Assembly (NCBI RefSeq): GCF_050589705.1
Contig: NZ_JBNGOT010000004.1
Span: forward strand, 62,001-126,000
Direction of reading: 5' to 3'
DNA from: Sunxiuqinia rutila
GTDB taxonomy: Bacteria; Bacteroidota; Bacteroidia; Bacteroidales; Prolixibacteraceae
Length of the DNA stretch: 64,000 nucleotides
Shown: positions 41,776-51,301 of the stretch, one piece after another
Numbering within the stretch: position 1 is the stretch's first letter
Layout of the letters: each line of letters opens with the position of its first letter
Notes under the pieces: model-generated
Seen by the model: the letters and a program-made list of their open reading frames with translations, nothing else
Databases searched by the model: none
Told to the model about the DNA's origin: nothing
Made by a program: the position numbers and the translations under genes

Positions 41776-44115
41776 CTAAAATTCAATCTTGTAACTTAAA
41801 TTAGGTACAACAATTCGATCGAACTGCTTTTCTGGTCGCCCATTCTGCAAATTAAACTCATAATCACGGTATTCCTCATTGCCCAACGCATTTAGCAGAT
41901 GGAAAGACCAGATACTTGCATGCTTTGGTTTATTCTTCCGATATGACAGGCTGAATGAAACCACCAAAGCCGGATCTTCCTGTTTGGTATATGCACGCGA
42001 GTAGTCGTAGGTTAACTCCCCACTTTCCATCGACTCATCCACAAGCAAAGGCGTATAGCGATCGCCTCCCATCCAGGTCATGCGTCCATTCAAACTTAGG
42101 GTGTTGGCATCGTTCTTCCCCAATTGCCATTCCTTACCTGCCAAAAGGTTCAACAAATAATTCTTATTGTACAGGCTGTTACGCTCAATACCATCGCCTC
42201 CTTTATACTTTGAATCGAATAGCGATGCTGTTGCCAGGTAGTAAAAGCCGTTGGTCAGGAAGTGCTCCAAAGTAAAATCAACGCCAAGGTTAGTTCCTGT
42301 TCCATCATTCACCAAGGTTTCGTTGAAAAACCAATCCATTTCCAGATTTTGCAGCGAGAAATAACTATCCGGAACAACCGGCACATCATACAAATACTGA
42401 AAGTATGGTTCAATTTTCAGACGAGTGTTTCGGTTCAGGTTGATGTCGTAGGCCAATCCCCAATGGTGGGCTTTCGTCATTTTCAAGTCTTTATTGGGCT
42501 GAATAATGCCATTGTCCGTTTGCTGACGCGCCATGTAAAAGCCAATCATCTCGATGCGGCTATTTAAACCATAGGCAAAACCTAATGACTGATTGGGATT
42601 AAACTGCCACTTCAAGCCAACTCGAGGCTCTACGCTCACCTCATCATTCAAACTAAAATAATGCAGATGCACCCCCAGATTCAGCTTTACCTGGGCCGAC
42701 AGGTTAACCATGGACTGCGAATAGGCTTGCACAGAAGAAGCATCGCCCTCTTCGTCGGCAAAAACCACCAATGGCTGCCCCAAAACAGCTGCCTCCCGAT
42801 TATCAACATTGTAATGGTGCCGATTAACCACCACCCCCGTCCGGTTGGCATGATGAACACCAAATTTATGGTTTAGTGTACTGGTAAAAGTATATTTCGA
42901 GGTGTTGTTATTCACTCGTTCTTTGGGCTGAAGGTCCATGCCTTCGTCCAACTCATCATATACTGTTTCGATACGATTGCCCGAAGCTGCCAAAGTGGTA
43001 TGTAAATAAGTGGTTTGATTAAACAACACTTTATGCGTTAAGCCAATAGCTCCTGTTGCCAAATCCAAAGCGTAACCTTCCTTATCCTGCACCGTTTCCC
43101 ACTCCGACTGATCTTCCATTGGATCCCGTTCCTGATCGTCCAAAGCACCAATTCCCCAAAGGGTAAAGTTCCCCATTCGTTTCGTCGGAAAATTCAGCTT
43201 AAATGAAAAATCCTGGTAACCAATATCGCCCGCTTCTTCCGGAATCAGCGATCCCAGCAAAGCATAGGTTGAATAGCGATAGTTAAACAAGTAGGATGCC
43301 CCGCCTTTTTTCAGCGGTCCTTCCGAAGAAAAATCGAGTCCCGTAACACCGGCCTTAAAAGCGTGTTCATAAGTTTCATTGTTTCCATTTCGAAGCCGGA
43401 CATCAAAAACTCCGGACAAGGCATTACCATACTCCGCGGGAAAAGCTCCTGTATAAAAGTCCGAATTGGCTAACATGTGACTGGACAGCGCAGTTATCCC
43501 TCCAGCTCCAAAAGCAATCACATTGGCAAAGTGCGTTGGATTGGCAATTTCAACGCCCTCCATGCGCCACAACAAGTTACGAGGAGAATTCCCCCGAACC
43601 ACAATCCCATTGTTCCCAATTTCGGAAGCCACCCCCGCAAACGAACCAGCCAAGCGGGCAGGATCGTCATAGCCTCCTGCATACCTGTTTGCTTCTTCAA
43701 CACTTAACTGGCGTGCACTAATAGTAGCCATCGTATTCAACGGCTGTTCTTTTGACGTTCGGGCAACAATTTTCACCTCCTCCAACTGCTCCGTTAACTC
43801 CTGTAAAGCAGCTTTCAAGACAATCTCTTTACCAGAACCTACAAGCACCTCTCGAAACAAATAGTTTTCATACCCAATAAAGCTCACTAACAAATCGTAA
43901 CGCCCGGGCTGAATATCCCACAAACGGAATTTACCATGTTCATCCGTAATGGTCCCCAATTGAGGATCACGGTTCAATACGACAACCGATGCTCCGGGCA
44001 GTGGAGCCTGGGTAACGGCATCAACCACCTCACCACGAACAACCTGCCCTTCCTGTGCCCAGGCACTTGTCTGGACACCTAAAAGAATTAGAAAAATAAC
44101 TAGTTTTCTGACCAT
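41776..44115 (-). CDS. TonB-dependent outer membrane receptor with carboxypeptidase-like N-domain
   Basis: 779 aa. Signal peptide 1-20 (QTSAWAQ). A CarboxypepD-reg-like beta sandwich (about 25-105: VRGEVVDAVTQAPLPGASV, GTITDEHGKFRLWDI, YDLLVSFIGY) precedes a plug domain (about 125-230) and a beta-barrel to the C-terminus, which ends in hydrophobic YKIEF. It takes up a large ligand through the outer membrane using TonB energy. No SusD partner follows, so a siderophore, metal complex or peptide is as likely as a glycan. The LytS/LytTR pair directly upstream on the same strand may control it. Confidence 0.92.
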   Translation of the reverse strand: MVRKLVIFLILLGVQTSAWAQEGQVVRGEVVDAVTQAPLPGASVVVLNRDPQLGTITDEHGKFRLWDIQPGRYDLLVSFIGYENYLFREVLVGSGKEIVLKAALQELTEQLEEVKIVARTSKEQPLNTMATISARQLSVEEANRYAGGYDDPARLAGSFAGVASEIGNNGIVVRGNSPRNLLWRMEGVEIANPTHFANVIAFGAGGITALSSHMLANSDFYTGAFPAEYGNALSGVFDVRLRNGNNETYEHAFKAGVTGLDFSSEGPLKKGGASYLFNYRYSTYALLGSLIPEEAGDIGYQDFSFKLNFPTKRMGNFTLWGIGALDDQERDPMEDQSEWETVQDKEGYALDLATGAIGLTHKVLFNQTTYLHTTLAASGNRIETVYDELDEGMDLQPKERVNNNTSKYTFTSTLNHKFGVHHANRTGVVVNRHHYNVDNREAAVLGQPLVVFADEEGDASSVQAYSQSMVNLSAQVKLNLGVHLHYFSLNDEVSVEPRVGLKWQFNPNQSLGFAYGLNSRIEMIGFYMARQQTDNGIIQPNKDLKMTKAHHWGLAYDINLNRNTRLKIEPYFQYLYDVPVVPDSYFSLQNLEMDWFFNETLVNDGTGTNLGVDFTLEHFLTNGFYYLATASLFDSKYKGGDGIERNSLYNKNYLLNLLAGKEWQLGKNDANTLSLNGRMTWMGGDRYTPLLVDESMESGELTYDYSRAYTKQEDPALVVSFSLSYRKNKPKHASIWSFHLLNALGNEEYRDYEFNLQNGRPEKQFDRIVVPNLSYKIEF

Positions 44116-44147
44116 TGTTTAATTGTTTGAATCATTGTTTTCTGAAT

Positions 44148-44192
44148 GTCATTTTTAAGCAAACCAATCCCTGCTCACATCAGGTCATTTTT
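44148..44192 (-). promoter_or_regulatory. Direct repeats upstream of the TonB-dependent receptor gene
   Basis: Two exact copies of gtcattttt (44148-44156 and 44184-44192) are spaced 36 nt apart between the receptor and the LytTR regulator. LytTR proteins bind direct repeats, so this is a candidate target, but the motif does not match a known consensus. Confidence 0.25.
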
Positions 44193-44285
44193 TGCCTTTG
44201 CAAGAATAAATCTCTGTATTTACATTTGGTAACGTGCTACCGATTCCGCTCTTCAGCTTCTAATCATTCCTGATACGAAGTCGAA

Positions 44286-45050
44286 TCATCCAATCCACTC
44301 TTTAAAATCATTCACCCGTTCGCGACTGACAATGATGTCTTTCCCCATATCGGGCTGAAGAACCAATTTTAACCGGCTATTGTAATAAGTATGAATCTTC
44401 TCTACAGATTCAAGTTTGATTAACATTTTTCTGTTGATCCGAAAAAAGTCCCGTGGATCAAGCATTTGCTCCAACTGCTCCAGCGAATAATCCATCGGCA
44501 ACTTAAGGTTCGATTTGCTATTGGCCCAAACCAAACCATCTTCAAAAAAGAAATAAGCAATATCCTTACTTTCGATGCGCTTGAGCTGCTCCCCTAGCTT
44601 AACCAAAAAACGCTGCTTGTACTTCCCTTCCCTACTGATTTGCTCATACAAAGTTTGAATGAGCTGACTTTGCACCTGTGGCTGTTGATTCCGATATTTA
44701 TTAAACTTCTCAAAAGCAGCAACTAACTCTTCAAAATCAATTGGTTTCAAAATGTAGTCCACGCTATTTACCTTAAACGCCTTGATGGCATACTCGTCAT
44801 AAGCCGTGGTAAAAATCACCGGAACATCAATCACCACTTGATTAAAAAGCTCGAAGCACGATCCATCTGTCAGGTGAATATCCATCAAAATCAAATCCGG
44901 GTTTGGATTGGACTTAAACCAAGCCACTCCTTGCTTAACCGAGCTCAACACCTCAACCACCTCAAGGTTTTGATCCAGGCGGGCTAGTAACTGTTCCAAG
45001 CGCTCTGCGCTTAATTGCTCATCTTCAAATATCAAAATATCCAGCTTCAC
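44286..45050 (-). CDS. LytTR-family response regulator
   Basis: 254 aa. The receiver domain has an acidic pocket (FEDE at 9-12), phospho-acceptor D in LILMDIHL (near 57) and K in LKPIDFEEL. The C-terminal LytTR DNA-binding domain (about 148-250) shows FLVKLGEQLKRIESKDIAYFFFEDGLVW and FFRINRKMLIKLESVEKI. It regulates transcription when phosphorylated by the kinase encoded immediately upstream, with which it overlaps by 26 nt. The TonB-dependent receptor gene downstream is a likely target. Confidence 0.95.
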   Translation of the reverse strand: MKLDILIFEDEQLSAERLEQLLARLDQNLEVVEVLSSVKQGVAWFKSNPNPDLILMDIHLTDGSCFELFNQVVIDVPVIFTTAYDEYAIKAFKVNSVDYILKPIDFEELVAAFEKFNKYRNQQPQVQSQLIQTLYEQISREGKYKQRFLVKLGEQLKRIESKDIAYFFFEDGLVWANSKSNLKLPMDYSLEQLEQMLDPRDFFRINRKMLIKLESVEKIHTYYNSRLKLVLQPDMGKDIIVSRERVNDFKEWIG

Positions 45051-46131
45051 TTTGCGATAACTTTGGAAGTTTTACAGTAAATGTTTCATCGGTCTCTTCA
45101 ACCTGCAATTCGTGATTGCCAATCAATTCATACCGCTTCTTTATATTCTCCAATCCTATTTTCGAAGAACTCTCAATTAAATCGCGCTTGCTTTTATTAT
45201 TCTTCACCGTAATGCAATTCTCTTCAGCAAACACATTTATCACCAACGGGTTTTCATCATCAAACCGATTGTGCTTAATGGCGTTCTCAACCAACATCTG
45301 CAGTGAATTTTTTGGCAGATAAACCGAGTTTTTCAAATCATGCTTCAGCTCCACCTCAAAGCGAATGTTTTCATTGTACCGCACATTGATCAGGAAAATG
45401 TACGATTTCAAAAATTTCAACTCGTCGCCCACCGAGGCCAGGCTCTGGTTCTTCCCTTCTAAAATATAGCGATACATTTTTGAAAGTTGCGTGATGTATT
45501 CAGCTGAAAGGTTTGGATCCTTGTACACCAGGGAAGTCAACACACTCAAGCTATTGAAAAAGAAATGAGGATCAATCTGATTCTTCAAAACCTCAAACTT
45601 CGATTGAATATTCTCCTTTTTCAACCGCTCTGCCGTCAGCTCAGCTTCTTTCCAATTTCGGAAATAGTAAACCAGGTTAATCACGGCAGCGATGAAAAAG
45701 TAGAAAATCAAAACAATCAGTGAAAAGTCTGGATCAAAGATTTTGTAGTCTTTCCACATCAATTCCTGCTTGGTCAGCCGATAAAACAGCTCGTAATAAA
45801 TTCGCCCAAAACTAATGGCAACCACCACGCCATAAGCAGCAAATAGAACCGCCCCTAGAATAGTCCGCATCCAGCGATTCAATTTATCAAGAACCGATGA
45901 TTTTATTTTGTTAGCCAGCCATAAGCCCAAGCGCCAAAAAAACGCTCCGGTGACAACAAAAAATACGTGAAAATAAATTCCCCGGCTACTGTAATCCCAA
46001 ATGCCATCAAACGAACTATCGTAGTTCTTGATCAGAAAATGCAGCCCATTGATCATTAAAAATCCCAACACCAACTCGGTGATGAAATAATCTCGTTTTG
46101 TTGTATTGAACATGCTATGTTTGACAGACAT
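45025..46131 (-). CDS. LytS-like sensor histidine kinase
   Basis: 368 aa. Four hydrophobic helices in the first 165 residues form a compact membrane sensor without a large extracellular domain. The His_kinase region has NQIDPHFFFNSLSVLTSL with the phospho-acceptor histidine near 200. The HATPase region has MLVENAIKHN and IGLENIKKRYELI. No HAMP or HisKA domain, typical for the LytS/YehU class. An alternative ATG at 46113 (MFNTTKRDYF) looks equally good. Its 3' end overlaps the LytTR regulator gene by 26 nt. Confidence 0.92.
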   Translation of the reverse strand: MSVKHSMFNTTKRDYFITELVLGFLMINGLHFLIKNYDSSFDGIWDYSSRGIYFHVFFVVTGAFFWRLGLWLANKIKSSVLDKLNRWMRTILGAVLFAAYGVVVAISFGRIYYELFYRLTKQELMWKDYKIFDPDFSLIVLIFYFFIAAVINLVYYFRNWKEAELTAERLKKENIQSKFEVLKNQIDPHFFFNSLSVLTSLVYKDPNLSAEYITQLSKMYRYILEGKNQSLASVGDELKFLKSYIFLINVRYNENIRFEVELKHDLKNSVYLPKNSLQMLVENAIKHNRFDDENPLVINVFAEENCITVKNNKSKRDLIESSSKIGLENIKKRYELIGNHELQVEETDETFTVKLPKLSQSEAGYFDI

Positions 46132-46646
46132 CGGAATTTTTAAAACTGATTACAGTAACAAAACAACAATTAATAATAAATACAAGCAAACGATCTGATT
46201 TATATTGTTGAAAGTATCTGTTGAGCTGCAATAAAACCTGCGTGAACTGCGAGAACCTTTTTTTAAGATGTATTTCTTCAACAATAGAATTCCCCGAAAT
46301 CAGCAGGACTAAGCGTGTAGCTTTATCCACATCCGTAGAATACCTGACTCAAGAAAACAGCAACCAAGCTATCCACGCCCAACAGACCATAATTTAACAA
46401 ACAATTTTGCGTTCAATTGATTAAGCCCCCTAAACGAACGAAAGTTCTGCTTCCGATGCCTTTAGTGTGGTTTTTGCAGCTTGCCCATTATGAGTTGTAC
46501 TATAACTAATCACAGTATCTCCAGGTTTTTCAGAATAAAAGCAGAAAACATGGAGCCCAAATTTCAATCAGCCTGCAACCCTTTATGAATTCAAAAACAA
46601 AAGAAAAGAGCTCGATGAAAATCAAAAATGCAAAGAAAAAATAAGT
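46132..46646. other. 515-nt divergent intergenic region
   Basis: Separates the minus-strand LytS gene from the plus-strand SDR gene. AT-rich, with no ORF that looks real and no strong dyad or tandem repeat. It presumably holds both promoters, but no convincing TAnnTTTG box was located. Confidence 0.3.
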
Positions 46647-47534
46647 ATGAAAGACCCAAATTCACAATATACGCTAATTACAGGAGCGAGCACAGGCCTT
46701 GGAAAAGCCTTTGCCCAGGAATGCGCTCAAAGAAAGATGAACCTGATTCTAAGCTCCTTGCCCAACGAGAATCTGGAGGACTTAACCAGACAACTCAGGC
46801 AAGACCATGGGGTAGAGGTTTTTTACAAAGAAACAGATCTCACCAATCGGCTGGCCGTTGAAGAGTTCGCCCAGTGGGCCACCACCAACTTTTCAGTCAA
46901 CACTCTGATCAACAATGCAGGAATTGGAGGTACTCAGCATTTTATTGATTCCACTACGACCTACCTCGACGATATGATTCAACTCAACATCCGGGCAATG
47001 ACCCTCCTTACTCGTTTGCTACTGCCCAGTTTGAAGCAACATAAGTCTGCGCATATTTTAAACGTCTCCAGCCTAGCTGCTTTCTCTCCGGTTCCTTACA
47101 AAACGATTTACCCAGCCACCAAGGCTTTCATCCACCATTTTACCCGCGGACTGGAAGCCGAGCTCCAAGACACGAATGTCCGGGTAAGCGTGTTAAACCC
47201 AGGCCCCATCATGACTAACTCGGATGTAAGCAAGCGCATTGAAGTGCAAAGTTTCTACATCAAGCTTTCCATTATGACTCCGGAAGAAGTTGCTCGAATT
47301 GCAATAAAAAAGATGCTGCGAGGCAAATCAGTCATCATCCCCGGCATAATGAACCGACTCAACGCTTTTTTTATCCGGGCAGTTTCAGAAAATTTCAGAA
47401 TCTCTGTCGGAACCCAAATCTTTAAACGCGAAAACCGTAAAACCCACAATTATGAAGGTACTCGTAACCGGAGCAAACAGCCTGCTTGGCAGCAACCTGA
47501 CCAGAAAGCTGCTGCAAGCCGGCTACAAGGTTAA
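46647..47534 (+). CDS. SDR family NAD(P)-dependent oxidoreductase
   Basis: 295 aa. Cofactor motif TGASTGLGKAFA (11-22), NNAG in INNAGIGG, catalytic serine in NVSSLA, and YPATK with the Tyr/Lys pair. NPGPIMTN is the usual substrate-side motif. Homologous sequence ends around residue 265 (IFKRENRK). The last 25-30 residues are read from DNA that also encodes the start of the next gene in another frame (83-nt overlap), so the tail may be a stop-codon-loss extension. The reaction is unknown; family members oxidise or reduce alcohols/ketones. Confidence 0.88.
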   Translation: MKDPNSQYTLITGASTGLGKAFAQECAQRKMNLILSSLPNENLEDLTRQLRQDHGVEVFYKETDLTNRLAVEEFAQWATTNFSVNTLINNAGIGGTQHFIDSTTTYLDDMIQLNIRAMTLLTRLLLPSLKQHKSAHILNVSSLAAFSPVPYKTIYPATKAFIHHFTRGLEAELQDTNVRVSVLNPGPIMTNSDVSKRIEVQSFYIKLSIMTPEEVARIAIKKMLRGKSVIIPGIMNRLNAFFIRAVSENFRISVGTQIFKRENRKTHNYEGTRNRSKQPAWQQPDQKAAASRLQG

Positions 47535-48438
47535 AGCCATGGTTCGTGAAAATAGCAACCTGCGTTCGCTGGAGGGAGTTCGTCCGGAACTGTTTAAAGG
47601 GGATTTTACAAATGCTGCGCACGTACAACAAGCGCTGAACGGGTGTCAAATTGTAATTCATGCAGCAGCCAACACATCGCAATGGCCATCATCCTACGAA
47701 CACTACAAAGCAACAAATGTGGATGGCGTGCAACGGATGCTGGAAGAAAGTCGGCTAGCCGGCGTAGACCGATTCATCCTGGTGGGCTCAGCCAACGCTT
47801 TTGGTCCGGGCTCTAAAACTAATCCGGGCAACGAATCCACTCCATTCACCCCCCCGCAGCACCGGTCGGGCTATATGCGCAGCAAGTTTGAAGCTCAGCA
47901 ACTGGCCCTGAACTTTCATCAAAAACATGGTTTCCCGGTAACGGTGGTCAATCCCACCTTTATGTTGGGGAAATACGATGCCAAGCCCAGCTCGGGCCAG
48001 TTGCTAATGATGGCCTATGGAAAAAAACGGATGCCCTGCCCTTCCGGAGGAAAGAATTTTGTTCATGTAGACGATGTTGCAACCGGCATTGTCAATGCCA
48101 TCGAACGAGGACAAGCCGGCGCTTGCTACCTGCTAGCCCATGAGAATTTAAGCTATGAAGCCTTTTTTAAAAAGATGCAGGCTGTTTCAACCTACCCCAA
48201 ACGACTCATCAAAATCCCCAAGCCACTGCTGTCATTAGCCGGAACTGCTGGTTCCTGCTATGAAAACCTAACCGGCAAACCCGCCAAACTCAATTCCATC
48301 AATGCTGCTTTGCTCCAGGCGGACAATTATTACTCGCCCGCCAAAGCAGTGCGCGAACTGCAACTTCCACAAACGCCCATCGAGCAGGCCATCCACGATG
48401 CCCTCAACTGGTTCAACAAACAAGGGTATTTGAGTTAA
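47452..48438 (+). CDS. NAD-dependent epimerase/dehydratase family protein
   Basis: 328 aa extended SDR. MKVLVTGANSLLGSNLTRKLLQAGYKVKAMVR has the dinucleotide fold with GxxSLLG, and SGYMRSKFEAQQLAL holds the YxxxK pair. The C-terminal half resembles dihydroflavonol-4-reductase-like members. It overlaps the SDR gene by 83 nt in a different frame, which suggests coupled expression. Substrate unknown. Confidence 0.9.
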   Translation: MKVLVTGANSLLGSNLTRKLLQAGYKVKAMVRENSNLRSLEGVRPELFKGDFTNAAHVQQALNGCQIVIHAAANTSQWPSSYEHYKATNVDGVQRMLEESRLAGVDRFILVGSANAFGPGSKTNPGNESTPFTPPQHRSGYMRSKFEAQQLALNFHQKHGFPVTVVNPTFMLGKYDAKPSSGQLLMMAYGKKRMPCPSGGKNFVHVDDVATGIVNAIERGQAGACYLLAHENLSYEAFFKKMQAVSTYPKRLIKIPKPLLSLAGTAGSCYENLTGKPAKLNSINAALLQADNYYSPAKAVRELQLPQTPIEQAIHDALNWFNKQGYLS

Positions 48439-48514
48439 TGGAACAAACTGGATGTAAGATCAAACCAAGCTGAGTCTGTAGCAAAAAATGTGACGGTAAG
48501 GAGTTTCTTTTCCG

Positions 48515-49012
48515 TTAGGACTTAAAGGTAAAAAAACGCTGCAGCAGGTAACTGACAATAATCACGATGCCAGTAGTAATAATCTTTGAAAGCGTTGGGA
48601 AGAAGTGAAATTGCTCAACTAAAACCCGCAACAGCACATAGTTCAACACAATATTCAGCATCGCCACCGAAAAATAACGGACTAGCTGAACACGCCCCCG
48701 GATTACCGATTCCGGAAAGACCAAGCCACGCATCAGCATAAATCCCAGCGGGAAGGTGACCAGAAACGCAATGATAAAAGCCGCGATGTGCGGGCTGATA
48801 GCCACCTGCGAAGACAAATAAATCACCTGCTTGTCGATAATGAAGTTGTAGGAGATAAAGTACAGGAAAATGTCCAGCAAGGTATTTGATCCTCCCACCG
48901 CCAGATAGCGAAAGGTTTGCAAATCAAGAATAGGACGAAAGAGTGGATAAAACCAGTCTATTGTATTGAGAACAAATGTCTTTGTTTTTATGTACTTGAT
49001 CGGCTCGGGCAT
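48515..49012 (-). CDS. GtrA family membrane protein
   Basis: 165 aa with four hydrophobic helices. FRYLAVGGSNTLLDIFLYFISYNF is the typical GtrA N-terminal signature. Members are linked to transport of polyprenyl-linked sugars (flippase-like) in surface polysaccharide modification. Standing alone here; no gtrB-type glycosyltransferase is adjacent. Convergent with the epimerase gene. Confidence 0.87.
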   Translation of the reverse strand: MPEPIKYIKTKTFVLNTIDWFYPLFRPILDLQTFRYLAVGGSNTLLDIFLYFISYNFIIDKQVIYLSSQVAISPHIAAFIIAFLVTFPLGFMLMRGLVFPESVIRGRVQLVRYFSVAMLNIVLNYVLLRVLVEQFHFFPTLSKIITTGIVIIVSYLLQRFFTFKS

Positions 49013-49221
49013 GAAACAACTAAAAATTCATAAACTTGAAAGTGATGCTCCGGCAATCCACTTTCGTTAATTTTCCTCTTTATTTTTAACGGATTTTCAG
49101 GTTTCAAAAATAGGAAAAAATCCTAAGTTTCAGAATTCCATCCTTTAAGAGCTGCTTCACAACACAAATACCAGAAACTCTTATCGTCAGCAGATCAACA
49201 CAATCCATCAACTAAGTTGGA

Positions 49222-50055
49222 TCAAATCCGGAAAGGGAAGCTCTCTTTCAGCTTAGGTCCTTTTGCGGTCCATTCCACCGTGGCACATTCGGTATAATAG
49301 TCATGCTCAAAAAACAGGATGTAGTTTTTCTCAGCCACCTCTTTTAGAAAAGACGCTTTTTCTTCCATTGCCGTAACCGGATATAAATCGTAAGAAGCCA
49401 GCCACACGATAGGAATATGCGCTGTTGTTGGAATGAGATCAGCCGTGTAAACATAGGTTTTACCATCCGATTCAACCAAAGGAATTAGCTGGCCGGGGGT
49501 GTGTCCATCAAACAAACGCACACTGAATCCGGGGAAGAGCTCCCCTTCCTGCTCCACCAGCTGCAAGTTGCCTTCGTTTTTCAGAAAATTCAAAATCTCG
49601 GGATAAAAAGCAGCCTGTTCCCGCACGCTGGCTTGAGGCACATGCTCCCACTGGCGTTGGCTGCACCAGTGCGTGGCATTGGGAAACACCAGCTGCAACC
49701 GGCCACCTTCCTTTAAAACAGCCCCGTTACAATGGTCCCAATGCAGGTGTGTAAACACCACATCCGTAATGTCATCCGTTGACAGACCTTGTTGTTGAAG
49801 CGACTGAGCAAGCACATCGGTTTCCTCATGACCATTATTCTGCCTGACCTTTTCGGGATAATGATTGCCTACGCCAGCTTCTATTAGAATGTTCCGATCG
49901 CCTTGCTTTACCAACAAACAGCGCATGGTCAGCCGGGTTACATTATTTTCATCGGCCGGATAAACCCGCGACCACAACGGTTTTGGAATCACACTAAACA
50001 GAGCGCCGCCATCACATGAAAAGTGACCGGCATGTATGGGGATCAATTCATTCAT
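49222..50055 (-). CDS. MBL-fold metallo-hydrolase
   Basis: 277 aa. HLHWDH (the HxHxDH metal motif) near residue 107 is followed by a later histidine in DGHTPGQL and DLIPTTAHIPI, all metal ligands of the metallo-beta-lactamase fold. The class (hydrolase of lactones, thioesters or similar) is not determinable. The stop of the DUF3810 gene lies only 5 nt upstream of its start, so the two are co-transcribed. Confidence 0.88.
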   Translation of the reverse strand: MNELIPIHAGHFSCDGGALFSVIPKPLWSRVYPADENNVTRLTMRCLLVKQGDRNILIEAGVGNHYPEKVRQNNGHEETDVLAQSLQQQGLSTDDITDVVFTHLHWDHCNGAVLKEGGRLQLVFPNATHWCSQRQWEHVPQASVREQAAFYPEILNFLKNEGNLQLVEQEGELFPGFSVRLFDGHTPGQLIPLVESDGKTYVYTADLIPTTAHIPIVWLASYDLYPVTAMEEKASFLKEVAEKNYILFFEHDYYTECATVEWTAKGPKLKESFPFRI

Positions 50056-50060
50056 TTCTT

Positions 50061-51170
50061 TTAATCTTTGTCTGGTTTTAACAACTGGCTCACCCGTTGG
50101 GTTGCCAGCGAATCGGTTGAAAAGTCCATCACAAACTTCACAACACCGGTATAGTCCTCAATACCCTTTTCTACTTTATTGGTTTTCAAATAGGCATCAT
50201 TCACTTTCGAAGCGTATTGGTCAATCTTCTCGTTGCGCCAACTCAGCCAATGCTGCCGGATACGCCGAAAATCCGCTTTCACCGGTTCATCAATCTTTTT
50301 CACCAACCCGGCATAAGCGTCCAGCTGGTACGCCTGGTATAAAAAGTAACGCAACACATACAGGTTGGCGCTGTATTGCAACAGTTGGTCCGGACTCTGG
50401 GAGCAGACTAGCCAAGCGTAAAAGTTCGCCTCCGCCTCGCTCGTTATGCCCAGCTGATGCGCCTTTTCATGAGCCAACACCAGGGGGTACTCCACCGGCA
50501 GCAAGTGCCTGTTAACCTGCACTTCATTAAAAAACGGCCCATAATAACCCGAAATGCCCGCTTTGGCAAAAAAGCCGCTAAAGGTAATCGCTTTGGCCCG
50601 CCGCACACCGGCCGGGTATGAAATCCCAAGGAAAGGGGCCAATTGCCCGTACGAGTTCTCCACCCGTTCATCAACCCAGTCGAAATCAATGGAATCAACC
50701 GGTAAATAGGTGCGATTGGTTTTAATAATCAATGCCTCCAAAACCTCCACAAAAGCCTCAGTGTCTGCCTGGCTTTCGGCTATTTCCAGACGTTCATTCA
50801 AGCCTTGCCGGTAATAGTTAAAGCCCCACAACCAATAAAACAAGATGTAGAAGAGAGCCAGTGTGTTCACCCAAAACCGGAGGAAGCCACGCCAGTTGAT
50901 GCGTCGAAGGATCAGGCTTATCAGACTAACCAACCCCAGCAAAATCAGCGAAACATACAAGAGGTCATCCAGCGAAAAAGGGAACCAGCGACTGAAGCCC
51001 GACAAAAGTATAGCAAGGTGCGGATAAATTCCACGCGCATAAACCCACTCGGAAACAGTAGGAAACGCAGCCAACAACTCGGTCAGTAAAAACGTAAGCA
51101 CCGCCAGCCAAAGGAGCAGCCAGCGTTTTCCAAATAATTGTTTCAGTCGCCTGGGAGTTTTCACGTGCAT
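50061..51170 (-). CDS. DUF3810 family membrane protein with peptidase-like HExxH motif
   Basis: About 369 aa from the ATG at 51170, which I prefer to the longer in-frame start at 51284. Three hydrophobic helices lie in the first 110 residues. A soluble domain follows with LAHEKAHQLGITSEAEANFYAW. This fits a zinc metallopeptidase core (HExxH plus downstream E), and the family is usually listed as DUF3810. Substrate unknown. It precedes the MBL-fold gene by 5 nt. Confidence 0.8.
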   Translation of the reverse strand: MHVKTPRRLKQLFGKRWLLLWLAVLTFLLTELLAAFPTVSEWVYARGIYPHLAILLSGFSRWFPFSLDDLLYVSLILLGLVSLISLILRRINWRGFLRFWVNTLALFYILFYWLWGFNYYRQGLNERLEIAESQADTEAFVEVLEALIIKTNRTYLPVDSIDFDWVDERVENSYGQLAPFLGISYPAGVRRAKAITFSGFFAKAGISGYYGPFFNEVQVNRHLLPVEYPLVLAHEKAHQLGITSEAEANFYAWLVCSQSPDQLLQYSANLYVLRYFLYQAYQLDAYAGLVKKIDEPVKADFRRIRQHWLSWRNEKIDQYASKVNDAYLKTNKVEKGIEDYTGVVKFVMDFSTDSLATQRVSQLLKPDKD

Positions 51171-51190
51171 CAATCTTTCTTTCAGAATTT

Positions 51191-51198
51191 CAAAAATA
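51191..51198 (-). promoter_or_regulatory. Candidate -7 box for the DUF3810 gene
   Basis: The minus strand reads TATTTTTG, 20 nt before the ATG at 51170. It supports that start and argues against the one at 51284. Confidence 0.4.
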
Positions 51199-51301
51199 CA
51201 CGAAATCGGCCGAACCCCGAAATCACAAGATTTTCTTTTCTGAAAAGGAATACTTGACGTACTTTCGCTATTTTTAACGCTCAATGCTTAACACAGACTT
51301 C

